Shown here piece after piece: positions 44,262-58,792 of a stretch of 64,000 nucleotides of DNA. Origin of the DNA: Siphlonurus alternatus (lineage: Eukaryota > Arthropoda > Insecta > Ephemeroptera > Siphlonuridae); the NCBI GenBank assembly GCA_949825025.1, contig OX463784.1, positions 9,617,431-9,681,430 of the forward strand, in the 5' to 3' direction. Numbering within the stretch: position 1 is the first letter of the stretch; every line of letters starts with the position of its first letter. The notes under the pieces were generated by a model. It had not been told where the DNA came from, made no database searches, and worked only from the letters and a program-made list of their open reading frames with translations. Both the position numbers and the translations under genes were made by a program.

Positions 44262-47200
44262 TAGGGGGTTCCCAATTAGTGGGTGATCTTCTCTATTAGC
44301 GGGGGATACCTCCTAGAGTTGCATGTTCTCCTAATACAAAGCTTTGAAAATTCCCTCTCGCTTTCTTCCCTATTAGCAGGTGAGCTTCCCTGCAAGTGAG
44401 GGGAATTAAGTATCAGGCGACCATAAGAACCCAAGAGGTCTCCCCCGCTAATAGGGAAGATCACCTACTAATAGGGAACAAAAACAAATAGCTAGAGGTT
44501 CCCAGTTAGCGGGTGAGCTTCCCTATTAGCGGGGGATACCTCCTAGAGTTGCATGTTCTCCTAATACAAAGCTTTGAAAAGTCCCTCTCGCTTCCTTCCC
44601 TATTAGCAGGTAAGCTTCCCTGCAAGTGAGGGGAATTAAGTATCAGGCGACCATAAGAACCCAAGAGGTCACCCCCGCTAATAGGGAAGATCACCTACTA
44701 ATAGGGAACAAAAACAAATAGCTAGGGGTTCCCAGTTAGCAGGGGATACCTCCTAGAGTTGCATGTTCTCCTAATACAAAGCTTTGAAAATTCCCTCTCG
44801 CTTCCTTCCCTATTAGCAGGTGAGCTTCCCTTCAAGTGAGGGGAATTAAGTATCAGGTGACCATAAGAACCCAAGAGGTCTCCCCCGCTAATAGGGAAGA
44901 TCACCTACTAATAGGGAACAAAAAAAATAGCTAGGAGTTCCCAGTTAGCGGGTGAGCTTCCCTATTAGCGGGGGATACCTCCTAGAGTTGCATGTTCTCC
45001 TAATACAAAGCTTTGAAAAGTCCCTCTCGCTTCCTTCCCTATTAGCAGGTGAGCTTCCCTGCAAGTGAGGGGAATTAAGTATCAGGCGACCATAAGAACC
45101 CAAGAGGTCACCCCCGCTAATAGGGAAGATCACCTACTAATAGGGAACAAAAACAAATAGCTAGGGGTTCCCAGTTAGCAGGGGATACCTCCTAGAGTTG
45201 CATGTTCTCCTAATACAAAGCTTTGAAAATTCCCTCTCGCTTCCTTCCCTATTAGCAGGTGAGCTTCCCTACAAGTGAGGGGAATTAAGTATCAGGCGAC
45301 CATAAGAACCCAAGAGGTCTCCCCCGCTAATAGGGAAGATCACCTACTAATAGGGAACAAAAACAAATAGCTAAGGGTTCCCAGTTAGCGGGTGAGCTTC
45401 CCTATTAGCGGGATATACCTCCTAGAGTTGCATGTTCTCCTAATACAAAGCTTTGAAAAGTCCCTCTCGCTTCCTTCCCTATTAGCAGGTGAGCTTCCCT
45501 GCAAGTGAGGGGAATTAAGTATCAGGCGACCATAAGAACCCAAGAGGTCACCCCCGCTAATAGGGAAGATCACCTACTAATAGGGAACAAAAACAAATAG
45601 CTAGGGGTTCCCAGTTAGCGGGGGATACCTCCTAGAGTTGCATGTTCTCCCAATACAAAGCTTTGAAAATTCTCTCTCGCTTCCTTCCCTATTAGGAGGT
45701 GAGCTTCCCTACAAGTGAGGGGAATTGAGTATCAGGCGACCATAAGAACCCAAGAGGTCTCCCCCGCTAATAGGGAAGATCACCTACTAATAGGGAACAA
45801 AAACAAATAGCTAGAGGTTCCCAGTTAGCGGCTGAGCTTCCCTATTAGCGGGGGATAACTCCTTGAGTTGCATGTTCTCCTAATGCAAAGCTTTGAAAAG
45901 TCCCTCCCGCTTCCTTCCCTATTAGCAGGTAAGCTTCCCTGCAAGTGAGGGGAATTAAGTATCAGGCGACCATAAGAACCCAAGAGGTCACCCCCGCTAA
46001 TAGGGAAGATCACCTACTAATAGGGAACAAAAACAAATAGCTAGGGGATCCCAGTTAGCAGGGGATACCTCCTAGAGTTGCATGTTCTCCTAATACAAAG
46101 CTTTGAAAATTCCCTCTCGCTTCCTTCCCTATTAGCAGGTGAGCTTCCCTACAAGTGAGGGGAATTAAGTATCAGGCGACCATAAGAACCCAAGAGGTCT
46201 CCCCCGCTAATAGGGAAGATCACCTACTAATAGGGAACAAAAACAAATAGCTAGGGGTTCCCAGTTAGCGGGTGAGCTTCCCTATTAGCGGGATATACCT
46301 CCTAGAGTTGCATGTTCTCCTAATACAAAGCTTTGAAAAGTCCCTCTCGCATCCTTCCCTATTAGCAGGTGAGCTTCCCTGCAAGTGAGGGGAATTAAGT
46401 ATCAGGCGACCATAAGAACCCAAGAGGTCACCCCCGCTAATAGGGAAGATCACCTACTAATAGGGAACAAAAACAATTAGCTAGGGGTTCCCAGTTAGCA
46501 GGGGATACCTCCTAGAGTTGCATGTTCTCCTAATACAAAGCTTTGAAAAGTCCCTCTCACATCCTTCCCTATTAGCAGGTGAGCTTCCCTGCAAGTGAGG
46601 GGAATTAAGTATCAGGCGACCATAAGAACCCAAGAGGTCACCCCCGCTAATAGGGAAGATCACCTACTAATAGGGAACAAAAACAAATAGCTAGGGGTTC
46701 CCAGTTAGCAGGGGATACCTCCTAGAGTTGCATGTTCTCCTAATACAAAGCTTTGAAAATTCCCTCTCGCTTCCTTCCCTATTAGCAGGTGAGCTTCCCA
46801 ACAAGTGAGGGGAATTAAGTATCAGGCGACCATAAGAACCCAAGAGGTCTCCCCCGCTAATAGGGAAGATCACCTACTAATAGGGAACAAAAACAAATAG
46901 CAAAGGATTCCCAGTTAGTGGGTGAGCTTCCCTATTAGCGGGGGATATTTTCCTTCCCTTTTAGCAGGGGTATTGAATATTAGGTAACCATAAGAACCCA
47001 AAAGGTCTCCCCCGCCAATAGGGAAAATCACACACTACTAGGGAACAGCAAATAGCTAGGGGTTCCCAATTAGCGGGTGAACTTCCCTATTAGCGGGGAA
47101 TATCTCCTCGAGTTGCATGTTCTCCTAATACAAAGTTTGAAAATTCGCCTCTCGTTTCCTTCCCTATTAGCAGGTAAGCTTCGCTAAAAGTGAGGGGGTT

Positions 47201-47345
47201 ATGTATCAGGTGATCATAAGAATCCAAGAGGTCTTCCCCTCTAATAGGGTAGATCATCTACTAATAAGGAACAAAAACAAATTGCTAGGGGTTCCCAGTT
47301 AGCGGGTGAATCACCTACTAATAGGGAACAAAAACAAATTGCTAG
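44262..47345. repeat. Satellite array in macro-unit 1
   Basis: About 12 well-kept monomers plus degenerate ones at the right end. Two monomer types: a long one (about 230 bp, with GGGTGAGCTTCCCTATTAGC after CCCAGTTAGC) and a short one (about 210 bp, lacking that 20 bp). From 44945 they alternate, with long monomers at 44945, 45385, 45825 and 46265, exactly 440 bp apart. AAAAGTCC and GGTCACCCCC mark the long type, AAAATTCC and GGTCTCCCCC the short. Confidence 0.92.
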
Positions 47346-49619
47346 GGCAGCGGTTTACAAACTATGAGACGCGTCCCAAAATTAGGAATTTCATTTGGGA
47401 CTTCATGAAAATTAAGTAATAGCAGCCAAGGGTGTAAGTCTAAATATTAGTTAGTGAAATAGGAAAGCAATGGGAATGAAAAAAATGGGACGTGATTGCT
47501 GAATTGCACAATATCTGGGACTCGGTTTTTTTTTTCAGACCATCTTTACAGAGGTGTCCAAGATTCTCTCAGTTATAACTGGCAAATACTGAAAATACGT
47601 GTGGCCATGATGATTTGTAAGGGACAAAATAAATATCCAAATAAACATTGCTATGATGAGCGGCAAGAAGGGAGAAAAAATATACCTTCCCCCCCCCTTT
47701 TTCCCGCTCATCATAGCTATGTTTATATGTTTATTTGCATATTTATGCATAGATAAAATACCATTGCAGGCATAGTTAAATTTAAAAAATAATATCCATA
47801 AGATTTAGTGGAAAAGAATTTGCTTTAACAAAAGATTTTAATGGTAAATTTATTATTATTTTTTGAAATTGACACGAGAGATGAAATACAAATATTATAA
47901 ATTCATGTTTTAAACGTTGAAACTGAAAATTAATTAAATTTTATTTATTTAGCTTTAATTTCATTTTGGATATTGATAAAGTACTATAAATTGATATATT
48001 TTTTATATATTTTATTTCAATATTCAACTCAATTAAGTTTATTTTGGGTGTACTACAATAATGCCTAAAATTCCATGGTAACAGGTTATACCATAGCAAA
48101 AAATAATCCTTTTTCTGATGATAAATTTAGATTTTGATCTTTCACATTTTGTTTATTTCATAACTACTAATCCTAAAATGAAATACACTGCCAGGATTTT
48201 ATTGGTAAATAAAATGTACAAGAATACAAGTTTGTTATTATTTGTGGAAATATTTATTATTTCATAAAACATGTATAATTATGAGCAAGTTTTATTTTGG
48301 TGATATTTTTTAGATCAAATTTTTTTAGGCACAATAAAAGCTTTATTTTAATAACAGCAGATTAAAAAGATGACGTCACATAATGTACATTCAAGTTACA
48401 TTAAATTTTACATTATAATGGAGAATAGTATTTAATTAAAAATTATAAATAATTAGTGGTACACAGGAGGTATTTTCTTATATTGAAAAATTGTAAGATA
48501 TTTCTTTTTCATTCAAATATTATATCTTGTGCAAAAACAAATAAATTAGGATTATTTTAATGCTAAAAATAACAATTTTGTATTAATAATTTTATTAAGA
48601 GTATTGAAAATGCATTAGGAATAATTTTTTTGCCTAAAAATAATTTTTAACAAATTGGCTTTTTAGAATTGGAATTTGATTTTTTTTTTTTTAAATTGCA
48701 TATAAAACAAAACAAAAAAAAAATACGAAATCACCCAATGATTGCTAATACAATATAGATATTGAAACAACAATATTTTATGATGGCTTATTTATAATAT
48801 AATTTTGATGAATTTTTTAATTAAAGTAGCAAGATGGACATTTGATATCGATCATTTTTAGATTTCAGCAAATGCTGTTTATTTTTATTATTTGAAAATA
48901 AAATAAATAATTGAAAATAAGTACATTTTAGACAAGGGTGCATTTTTAAAAGTACCACTTTTAAGAAAATTATAACACTGATATCATATTATTTATTATT
49001 ATTTCATTCAGCTTCACAATTAAGTCCACTTTTTCTTATTTTATACTTTTATACAACTAATTTTAATCTAAATATATTAATGAATTAAATAAAATTTAAA
49101 TATTTCTTTGGTATTTATATTATTAATTATAAAAAGTCAGTACTGTATATACACATATAATATCGATGTAAAGTTCAAGGTGCAGGTGATGATGCAGCCA
49201 GTCGAGTGCAGAGGGGGGGGGGGGGGGTCGTGCCGTGTAGATCAATCTGTGAACATGGAAATGTAATGAGATTCAAATTTGATGTTTTGGAAACACTGTA
49301 CGGAAAAGTAAAAGTACAAATCGGGATAATAGAGGCTTCAACAAGTCAGCTGATTTTTCAGTGTTTTCACCCTAAACTAATACCCCAAAAAATAAAGAAG
49401 AACGTGAGTTCGTTTTTTCACCAAAAGACGAGTTTTTAGGAAAAATTCCTTTACGGAACGTCGGTCCAAACTGAAAATTACAGTTGATAGTTGAAGAATT
49501 AGATTTTTTACAATAGTTATAACCGAGAAAAGTTGAAAAACACTTTGCTCTATTTTCAAGTGCAAGATGGACCTTTGCGAAACAAATGAGCATCGTGAGA
49601 CGCACTCACTTGAAGCATC

Positions 49620-52600
49620 TAGGGGGTTCCCAATTAGTGGGTGATCTTCTCTATTAGCGGGGGATACCTCCTAGAGTTGCATGTTCTCCTAATACAAAGC
49701 TTTGAAAATTCCCTCTCGCTTTCTTCCCTATTAGCAGGTGAGCTTCCCTGCAAGTGAGGGGAATTAAGTATCAGGCGACCATAAGAACCCAAGAGGTCTC
49801 CCCCGCTAATAGGGAAGATCACCTACTAATAGGGAACAAAAACAAATAGCTAGAGGTTCCCAGTTAGCGGGTGAGCTTCCCTATTAGCGGGGGATACCTC
49901 CTAGAGTTGCATGTTCTCCTAATACAAAGCTTTGAAAAGTCCCTCTCGCTTCCTTCCCTATTAGCAGGTAAGCTTCCCTGCAAGTGAGGGGAATTAAGTA
50001 TCAGGCGACCATAAGAACCCAAGAGGTCACCCCCGCTAATAGGGAAGATCACCTACTAATAGGGAACAAAAACAAATAGCTAGGGGTTCCCAGTTAGCAG
50101 GGGATACCTCCTAGAGTTGCATGTTCTCCTAATACAAAGCTTTGAAAATTCCCTCTCGCTTCCTTCCCTATTAGCAGGTGAGCTTCCCTTCAAGTGAGGG
50201 GAATTAAGTATCAGGTGACCATAAGAACCCAAGAGGTCTCCCCCGCTAATAGGGAAGATCACCTACTAATAGGGAACAAAAAAAATAGCTAGGAGTTCCC
50301 AGTTAGCGGGTGAGCTTCCCTATTAGCGGGGGATACCTCCTAGAGTTGCATGTTCTCCTAATACAAAGCTTTGAAAAGTCCCTCTCGCTTCCTTCCCTAT
50401 TAGCAGGTGAGCTTCCCTGCAAGTGAGGGGAATTAAGTATCAGGCGACCATAAGAACCCAAGAGGTCACCCCCGCTAATAGGGAAGATCACCTACTAATA
50501 GGGAACAAAAACAAATAGCTAGGGGTTCCCAGTTAGCAGGGGATACCTCCTAGAGTTGCATGTTCTCCTAATACAAAGCTTTGAAAATTCCCTCTCGCTT
50601 CCTTCCCTATTAGCAGGTGAGCTTCCCTACAAGTGAGGGGAATTAAGTATCAGGCGACCATAAGAACCCAAGAGGTCTCCCCCGCTAATAGGGAAGATCA
50701 CCTACTAATAGGGAACAAAAACAAATAGCTAAGGGTTCCCAGTTAGCGGGTGAGCTTCCCTATTAGCGGGATATACCTCCTAGAGTTGCATGTTCTCCTA
50801 ATACAAAGCTTTGAAAAGTCCCTCTCGCTTCCTTCCCTATTAGCAGGTGAGCTTCCCTGCAAGTGAGGGGAATTAAGTATCAGGCGACCATAAGAACCCA
50901 AGAGGTCACCCCCGCTAATAGGGAAGATCACCTACTAATAGGGAACAAAAACAAATAGCTAGGGGTTCCCAGTTAGCGGGGGATACCTCCTAGAGTTGCA
51001 TGTTCTCCCAATACAAAGCTTTGAAAATTCTCTCTCGCTTCCTTCCCTATTAGGAGGTGAGCTTCCCTACAAGTGAGGGGAATTGAGTATCAGGCGACCA
51101 TAAGAACCCAAGAGGTCTCCCCCGCTAATAGGGAAGATCACCTACTAATAGGGAACAAAAACAAATAGCTAGAGGTTCCCAGTTAGCGGCTGAGCTTCCC
51201 TATTAGCGGGGGATAACTCCTTGAGTTGCATGTTCTCCTAATGCAAAGCTTTGAAAAGTCCCTCCCGCTTCCTTCCCTATTAGCAGGTAAGCTTCCCTGC
51301 AAGTGAGGGGAATTAAGTATCAGGCGACCATAAGAACCCAAGAGGTCACCCCCGCTAATAGGGAAGATCACCTACTAATAGGGAACAAAAACAAATAGCT
51401 AGGGGATCCCAGTTAGCAGGGGATACCTCCTAGAGTTGCATGTTCTCCTAATACAAAGCTTTGAAAATTCCCTCTCGCTTCCTTCCCTATTAGCAGGTGA
51501 GCTTCCCTACAAGTGAGGGGAATTAAGTATCAGGCGACCATAAGAACCCAAGAGGTCTCCCCCGCTAATAGGGAAGATCACCTACTAATAGGGAACAAAA
51601 ACAAATAGCTAGGGGTTCCCAGTTAGCGGGTGAGCTTCCCTATTAGCGGGATATACCTCCTAGAGTTGCATGTTCTCCTAATACAAAGCTTTGAAAAGTC
51701 CCTCTCGCATCCTTCCCTATTAGCAGGTGAGCTTCCCTGCAAGTGAGGGGAATTAAGTATCAGGCGACCATAAGAACCCAAGAGGTCACCCCCGCTAATA
51801 GGGAAGATCACCTACTAATAGGGAACAAAAACAATTAGCTAGGGGTTCCCAGTTAGCAGGGGATACCTCCTAGAGTTGCATGTTCTCCTAATACAAAGCT
51901 TTGAAAAGTCCCTCTCACATCCTTCCCTATTAGCAGGTGAGCTTCCCTGCAAGTGAGGGGAATTAAGTATCAGGCGACCATAAGAACCCAAGAGGTCACC
52001 CCCGCTAATAGGGAAGATCACCTACTAATAGGGAACAAAAACAAATAGCTAGGGGTTCCCAGTTAGCAGGGGATACCTCCTAGAGTTGCATGTTCTCCTA
52101 ATACAAAGCTTTGAAAATTCCCTCTCGCTTCCTTCCCTATTAGCAGGTGAGCTTCCCAACAAGTGAGGGGAATTAAGTATCAGGCGACCATAAGAACCCA
52201 AGAGGTCTCCCCCGCTAATAGGGAAGATCACCTACTAATAGGGAACAAAAACAAATAGCAAAGGATTCCCAGTTAGTGGGTGAGCTTCCCTATTAGCGGG
52301 GGATATTTTCCTTCCCTTTTAGCAGGGGTATTGAATATTAGGTAACCATAAGAACCCAAAAGGTCTCCCCCGCCAATAGGGAAAATCACACACTACTAGG
52401 GAACAGCAAATAGCTAGGGGTTCCCAATTAGCGGGTGAACTTCCCTATTAGCGGGGAATATCTCCTCGAGTTGCATGTTCTCCTAATACAAAGTTTGAAA
52501 ATTCGCCTCTCGTTTCCTTCCCTATTAGCAGGTAAGCTTCGCTAAAAGTGAGGGGGTTATGTATCAGGTGATCATAAGAATCCAAGAGGTCTTCCCCTCT

Positions 52601-52703
52601 AATAGGGTAGATCATCTACTAATAAGGAACAAAAACAAATTGCTAGGGGTTCCCAGTTAGCGGGTGAATCACCTACTAATAGGGAACAAAAACAAATTGC
52701 TAG
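49620..52703. repeat. Satellite array in macro-unit 2
   Basis: The same monomers in the same order as in unit 1, all shifted by 5358 bp. Confidence 0.92.
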
Positions 52704-54959
52704 GGCAGCGGTTTACAAACTATGAGACGCGTCCCAAAATTAGGAATTTCATTTGGGACTTCATGAAAATTAAGTAATAGCAGCCAAGGGTGTAAGTCTA
52801 AATATTAGTTAGTGAAATAGGAAAGCAATGGGAATGAAAAAAATGGGACGTGATTGCTGAATTGCACAATATCTGGGACTCGGTTTTTTTTTTCAGACCA
52901 TCTTTACAGAGGTGTCCAAGATTCTCTCAGTTATAACTGGCAAATACTGAAAATACGTGTGGCCATGATGATTTGTAAGGGACAAAATAAATATCCAAAT
53001 AAACATTGCTATGATGAGCGGCAAGAAGGGAGAAAAAATATACCTTCCCCCCCCCTTTTTCCCGCTCATCATAGCTATGTTTATATGTTTATTTGCATAT
53101 TTATGCATAGATAAAATACCATTGCAGGCATAGTTAAATTTAAAAAATAATATCCATAAGATTTAGTGGAAAAGAATTTGCTTTAACAAAAGATTTTAAT
53201 GGTAAATTTATTATTATTTTTTGAAATTGACACGAGAGATGAAATACAAATATTATAAATTCATGTTTTAAACGTTGAAACTGAAAATTAATTAAATTTT
53301 ATTTATTTAGCTTTAATTTCATTTTGGATATTGATAAAGTACTATAAATTGATATATTTTTTATATATTTTATTTCAATATTCAACTCAATTAAGTTTAT
53401 TTTGGGTGTACTACAATAATGCCTAAAATTCCATGGTAACAGGTTATACCATAGCAAAAAATAATCCTTTTTCTGATGATAAATTTAGATTTTGATCTTT
53501 CACATTTTGTTTATTTCATAACTACTAATCCTAAAATGAAATACACTGCCAGGATTTTATTGGTAAATAAAATGTACAAGAATACAAGTTTGTTATTATT
53601 TGTGGAAATATTTATTATTTCATAAAACATGTATAATTATGAGCAAGTTTTATTTTGGTGATATTTTTTAGATCAATTTTTTTTAGGCACAATAAAAGCT
53701 TTATTTTAATAACAGCAGATTAAAAAGATGACGTCACATAATATACATTCAAGTTACATTAAATTTTACATTATAATGGAGAATAGTATTTAATTAAAAA
53801 TTATAAATAATTAGTGGTACACATGAGTTATTTTCTTATATTAAAAAATTGTAAGATATTTATTTGTCATTCAAATATTATATCTTGTGCAAAAACAAAT
53901 AAATTAGGATTATTTTAATGCTAAAAATAACAATTTTGTATTAATAATTTTATTAAGAGTATTGAAAATGCATTAGGAATAATTTTTTTGCCTAAAAATA
54001 ATATATAACAAATTGGCTTTTAAGGCTTTGAATTTGAAAATATATTTTTTTTCAATTGCATAAAAAAAAAAAAAAACATACGAAATCACCCAATGATTGC
54101 TAATACAATATAGATATTGAAACAACAATATTTTATGATGGCTTATTTATAATATAATTTTAATGAATTTTTTAATTAAAGTAGCAAGATGGACATTTGA
54201 TATCGATAATTTTTAGATTTCAGCAAATGCTGTTTATTTTTATTATTTAAAAATAAAATAAATAATTGAAAATAAGTACATTTTAGACAAGGGTGCATTT
54301 TTAAAAGTACCACTTTTAAGAAAATTATAACACTGATATCATATTATTTATTATTATTTCATTCAGCTTTACAATTAAGTCCACTTTTTCTTATTTTATA
54401 CTTTTATACAACTAATTTTAATCTAAATATATTAATGAATTAAATATAATTTAAATATTTCTTTGGTATTTATATTATTAATTATAAAAAGTCAGTACTG
54501 TATGTACACATATAATATCGATGTAAAGTTCAAGGTGCAGGTGATGATGCAGCCAGTCGAGTGTAGAGGGGGGGGGGGGGGGGGGTCGTACCGTGTAGAT
54601 CAATCTGTGAACATGGAAATGTAATGAGATTCAAATTTGATATTTTAAGTAAAAGTACACATCGGGATAACAGAGGCTTCAAGTCAGCTGATTTTTCAGT
54701 GTTTTCACCCTAAACCAATACCCCAAAAAATAAAAAGAAAAACGTCAATTCGTTTTTTCACAAAAAGACGAGTTTTTAGGAAAAATTCCTTTACGGAACG
54801 TCGGTCCAAACTGAAAATTACAGTTGATAATTAAAAAATTAGATTTTTTACAATAGTTATAACCGAGAAAAGTTGAAAAACACTTTGCTCTATTTTCAAG
54901 TGCAAGATGGACCTTTGCGAAACAAATGAGCATCGTGAGACGCACTCACTTGAAGCCTC

Positions 54960-56515
54960 TAGGGGGTTCTAAATTAGTGGGTGATCTTCTCTATTAGCGG
55001 GGGATACCTCCTAGAGTTGCATGTTCTCCTAATACAAAGCTTTGAAAATTCCCTCTCGCTTTCTTCCCTATTAGCAGGTGAGCTTCCCTGCAAGTGAGGG
55101 GAATTAAGTATCAGGCGACCATAAGAACCCAAGAGGTCTCCCCCGCTAATAGGGAAGATCACCTACTAATAGGGAACAAAAACAAATAGCTAGGGGATCC
55201 CAGTAAGCAGGGGATACCTCCTAGAGTTGCATGTTCTCCTAATACAAAGCTTTGAAAATTCCCTCGCGCTTCCTTCCCTATTAGCAGGTGAGCTTCCCTA
55301 CAAGTGAGGGGAATTAAGTATCAGGCGACCATAAGAACCCAAGAGGTCTCCCCCGCTAATAGGGAAGATCACCTACTAATAGGGAACAAAAACAAATAGC
55401 TAGAGGTTCCCAGTTAGCGGGTGAGCATCCCTATTAGCGGGATATAACTCCTTGAGTTGCATGTTCTCCTAATGCAAAGCTTTGAAAAGTCCCTCTCGCT
55501 TCCTTCCCTATTAGCAGGTAAGCTTCCCTGCAAGTGAGGGGAATTAAGTATCAGGCGACCATAAGAACCCAAGAGGTCACCCCCGCTAATAGGGAAGATC
55601 ACCTACTAATAGGGAACAAAAACAAATAGCTAGGGGATCCCAGTTAGCAGGGGATACCTCCTAGAGTTGCATGTTCTCCTAATACAAAGCTTTGAAAATT
55701 CCCTCTCGCTTCCTTCCCTATTAGCAGGTGAGCTTCCCTACAAGTGAGGGGAATTAAGTATCAGGCGACCATAAGAACCCAAGAGGTCTCCCCCGCTAAT
55801 AGGGAAGATCACCTACTAATAGGGAACAAAAACAAATAGCTAGGGGTTCCCAGTTAGCGGGTGAGCATCCCTATTAGCGGGATATAACTCCTAGAGTTGC
55901 ATGTTCTCCTAATACAAAGCTTTGAAAATTCCCTCTCGCTTCCTTCCCTATTAGCAGGTGAGCTTCCCTACAAGTGAGGGGAATTAAGTACCAGGCGACC
56001 ATAAGAACCCAAGAGGTCTCCCCCGCTAATAGGGAAGATCACCTACTAATAGGGAACAAAAACAAATAGCAAAGGATTCCCAGTTAGTGGGTGAGCTTCC
56101 CTATTAGCGGGGGATATTTTCCTTCCCTTTTAGCAGGGGTATTGAATATTAGGTAACCATAAGAACCCAAGAGGTCTCCCCCGCCAATAGGGAAAATCAC
56201 ACACTAATAGGGAACAGCAAATAGCTAGGGGTTCCCAATTAGCGGGTGAACTTCCCTATTAGCGGGGAATATCTCCTCGAGTTGCATGTTCTCCTAATAC
56301 AAAGTTTGAAAATTCGCCTCTCGTTTCCTTCCCTATTAGCAGGTAAGCTTCGCTAAAAGTGAGGGGATTATGTATCAGGTGATCATAAGAATCCAAGAGG
56401 TCTTCCCCTCTAATAGGGTAGATCATCTACTAATAAGGAACAAAAACAAATTGCTAGGGGTTCCCAGTTAGCGGGTGAATCACCTACTAATAGGGAACAA
56501 AAACAAATTGCTAGG
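54960..56515. repeat. Satellite array in macro-unit 3 (short)
   Basis: About five monomers plus the degenerate end. Seven fewer than in units 1-2, which accounts for the 1547-bp shorter unit (7 x 221). Confidence 0.9.
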
Positions 56516-58792
56516 GCAGCGGTTTACAAACTATGAGACGCGTCCCAAAATTAGGAATTTCATTTGGGACTTCATGAAAATTGGGTAATAGCAGCCAAGG
56601 GTGTAAGTCTAAATATTAGTTAGTGAAATAGGAAAGCAATGGGAATGAAAAAAATGGGACGTGATTGCTGAATTGCACAATATCTGGGACTCGGTTTTTT
56701 TTTTCAGACCATCTTTACAGAGGTGTCCAAGATTCTCTCAGTTATAACTGGCAAATACTGAAAATACGTGTGGCCATGATGATTTGTAAGGGACAAAATA
56801 AATATCCAAATAAACATTGCTATGATGAGCGGCAAGAAGGGAGAAAAAATATACCTTCCCCCCCCCCTTTTTCCCGCTCATCATAGTTATGTTTATATGT
56901 TTATTTGCATAATTATGCATAGATAAAATACCATTGCAGGCATAGTTAAATTTAAAAAATAATATCCATAAGATTTAGTGGAAAAGAATTTGCATTAACA
57001 AAAGATTTTAATGGTAAATTTATTATTATTTTTTGAAATTGACACGAGAGATGAAATACAAATATTATAAATTCATGTTTTAAACGTTGAAACTGAAAAT
57101 TAATTAAATTTTATTTATTTAGCTTTAATTTCATTTTGGATATTGATAAAGTACTATAAATTGATATATTTTTTATATATTTTATTTCAATATTCAACTC
57201 AATTAAGTTTATTTTGGGTGTACTACAATAATGCCTAAAATTCCATGGTAACAGGTTATACCATAGCAAAAAATAATCCTTTTTCTGATGATAAATTTAG
57301 ATTTTGATCTTTCACATTTTGTTTATTTCATAACTACTAATCCTAAAATGAAATACACTGCCAGGATTTTATTGGTAAATAAAATGTACAAGAATACAAG
57401 TTTGTTATTATTTGTGGAAATATTTATTATTTCATAAAACATGTATAATTATGAGCAAGTTTTATTTTGGTGATATTTTTTAGATCAATTTTTTTTAGGC
57501 ACAATAAAAGCTTTATTTTAATAACAGCAGATTAAAAAGATGACGTCACATAATATACATTCAAGTTACATTAAATTTTACATTATAATGGAGAATAGTA
57601 TTTAATTAAAAATTATAAATAATTAGTGGTACACATGAGTTATTTTCTTATATTAAAAAATTGTAAGATATTTATTTGTCATTCAAATATTATATCTTGT
57701 GCAAAAACAAATAAATTAGGATTATTTTAATGCTAAAAATAACAATTTTGTATTAATAATTTTATTAAGAGTATTGAAAATGCATTAGGAATAATTTTTT
57801 TGCCTAAAAATAATTTATAACAAATTGGCTTTTTAGGCTCAGAATTTGATTTTTTTTTTAAATTGCATAAAAAACAAAACAAAAAAAAAAACATACGAAA
57901 TCACCCAATGATTGCTAATACAATATAGATATTGAAACAACAATATTTTATGATGGCTTATTTATAATATAATTTTAATGAATTTTTTAATTAAAGTAGC
58001 AAGATGGACATTTGATATCGATAATTTTTAGATTTCAGCAAACGCTGTTTATTTTTATTATTTAAAAATAAAATAAATAATTGAAAATAAGTACATTTTA
58101 GACAAGGGTGCATTTTTAAAAGTACCACTTTTAAGAAAATTATAACACTCATATCATATTATTTATTATTATTTCATTCAGCTTCACAATTAAGTCCACT
58201 TTTTCTTATTTTATACTTTTATACCAACTAATTTTAATCTAAATATATTAATGAATTAAATATAATTTAAATATTTCTTTGGTATTTATATTATTAATTA
58301 TAAAAAGTCAGTACTGTATATACACATATAATATCGATGTAAAGTTCAAGGTGCAGGTGATGATGCAGCCAGTCGAGTGCAGAGGGGGGGGGGGGGGGTC
58401 GTGCCGTGTAGATCAATCTGTGAACATGGAAATGTAATGAGATTCAAATTTGATGTTTTGGAAACACTATAGGGAAAAGTAAAAGTACACACCGGGATAA
58501 TAGAGGCTTCAACAAGTCAGCTGATTTTTCAGTGTTTTCACCCTAAACTAATACCCCAAAAAATAAAAAAAAAAACGTGAATTCATTTTTTCACCAAAAG
58601 ACGAGTTTTTAGGAAAAATTCCTTTACGGAGCGTCGGTCCAAACTGAAAATTACAGTTGATAGTTGAAGAATTAGATTTTTTACAATAGTTATAACCGAG
58701 AAAAGTTGAAAAACACTTTGCTCTATTTTCAAGTGCAAGATGGACCTTTGCGAAACAAATGAGCATCGTGAGACGCACTCACTTGAAGCCTC

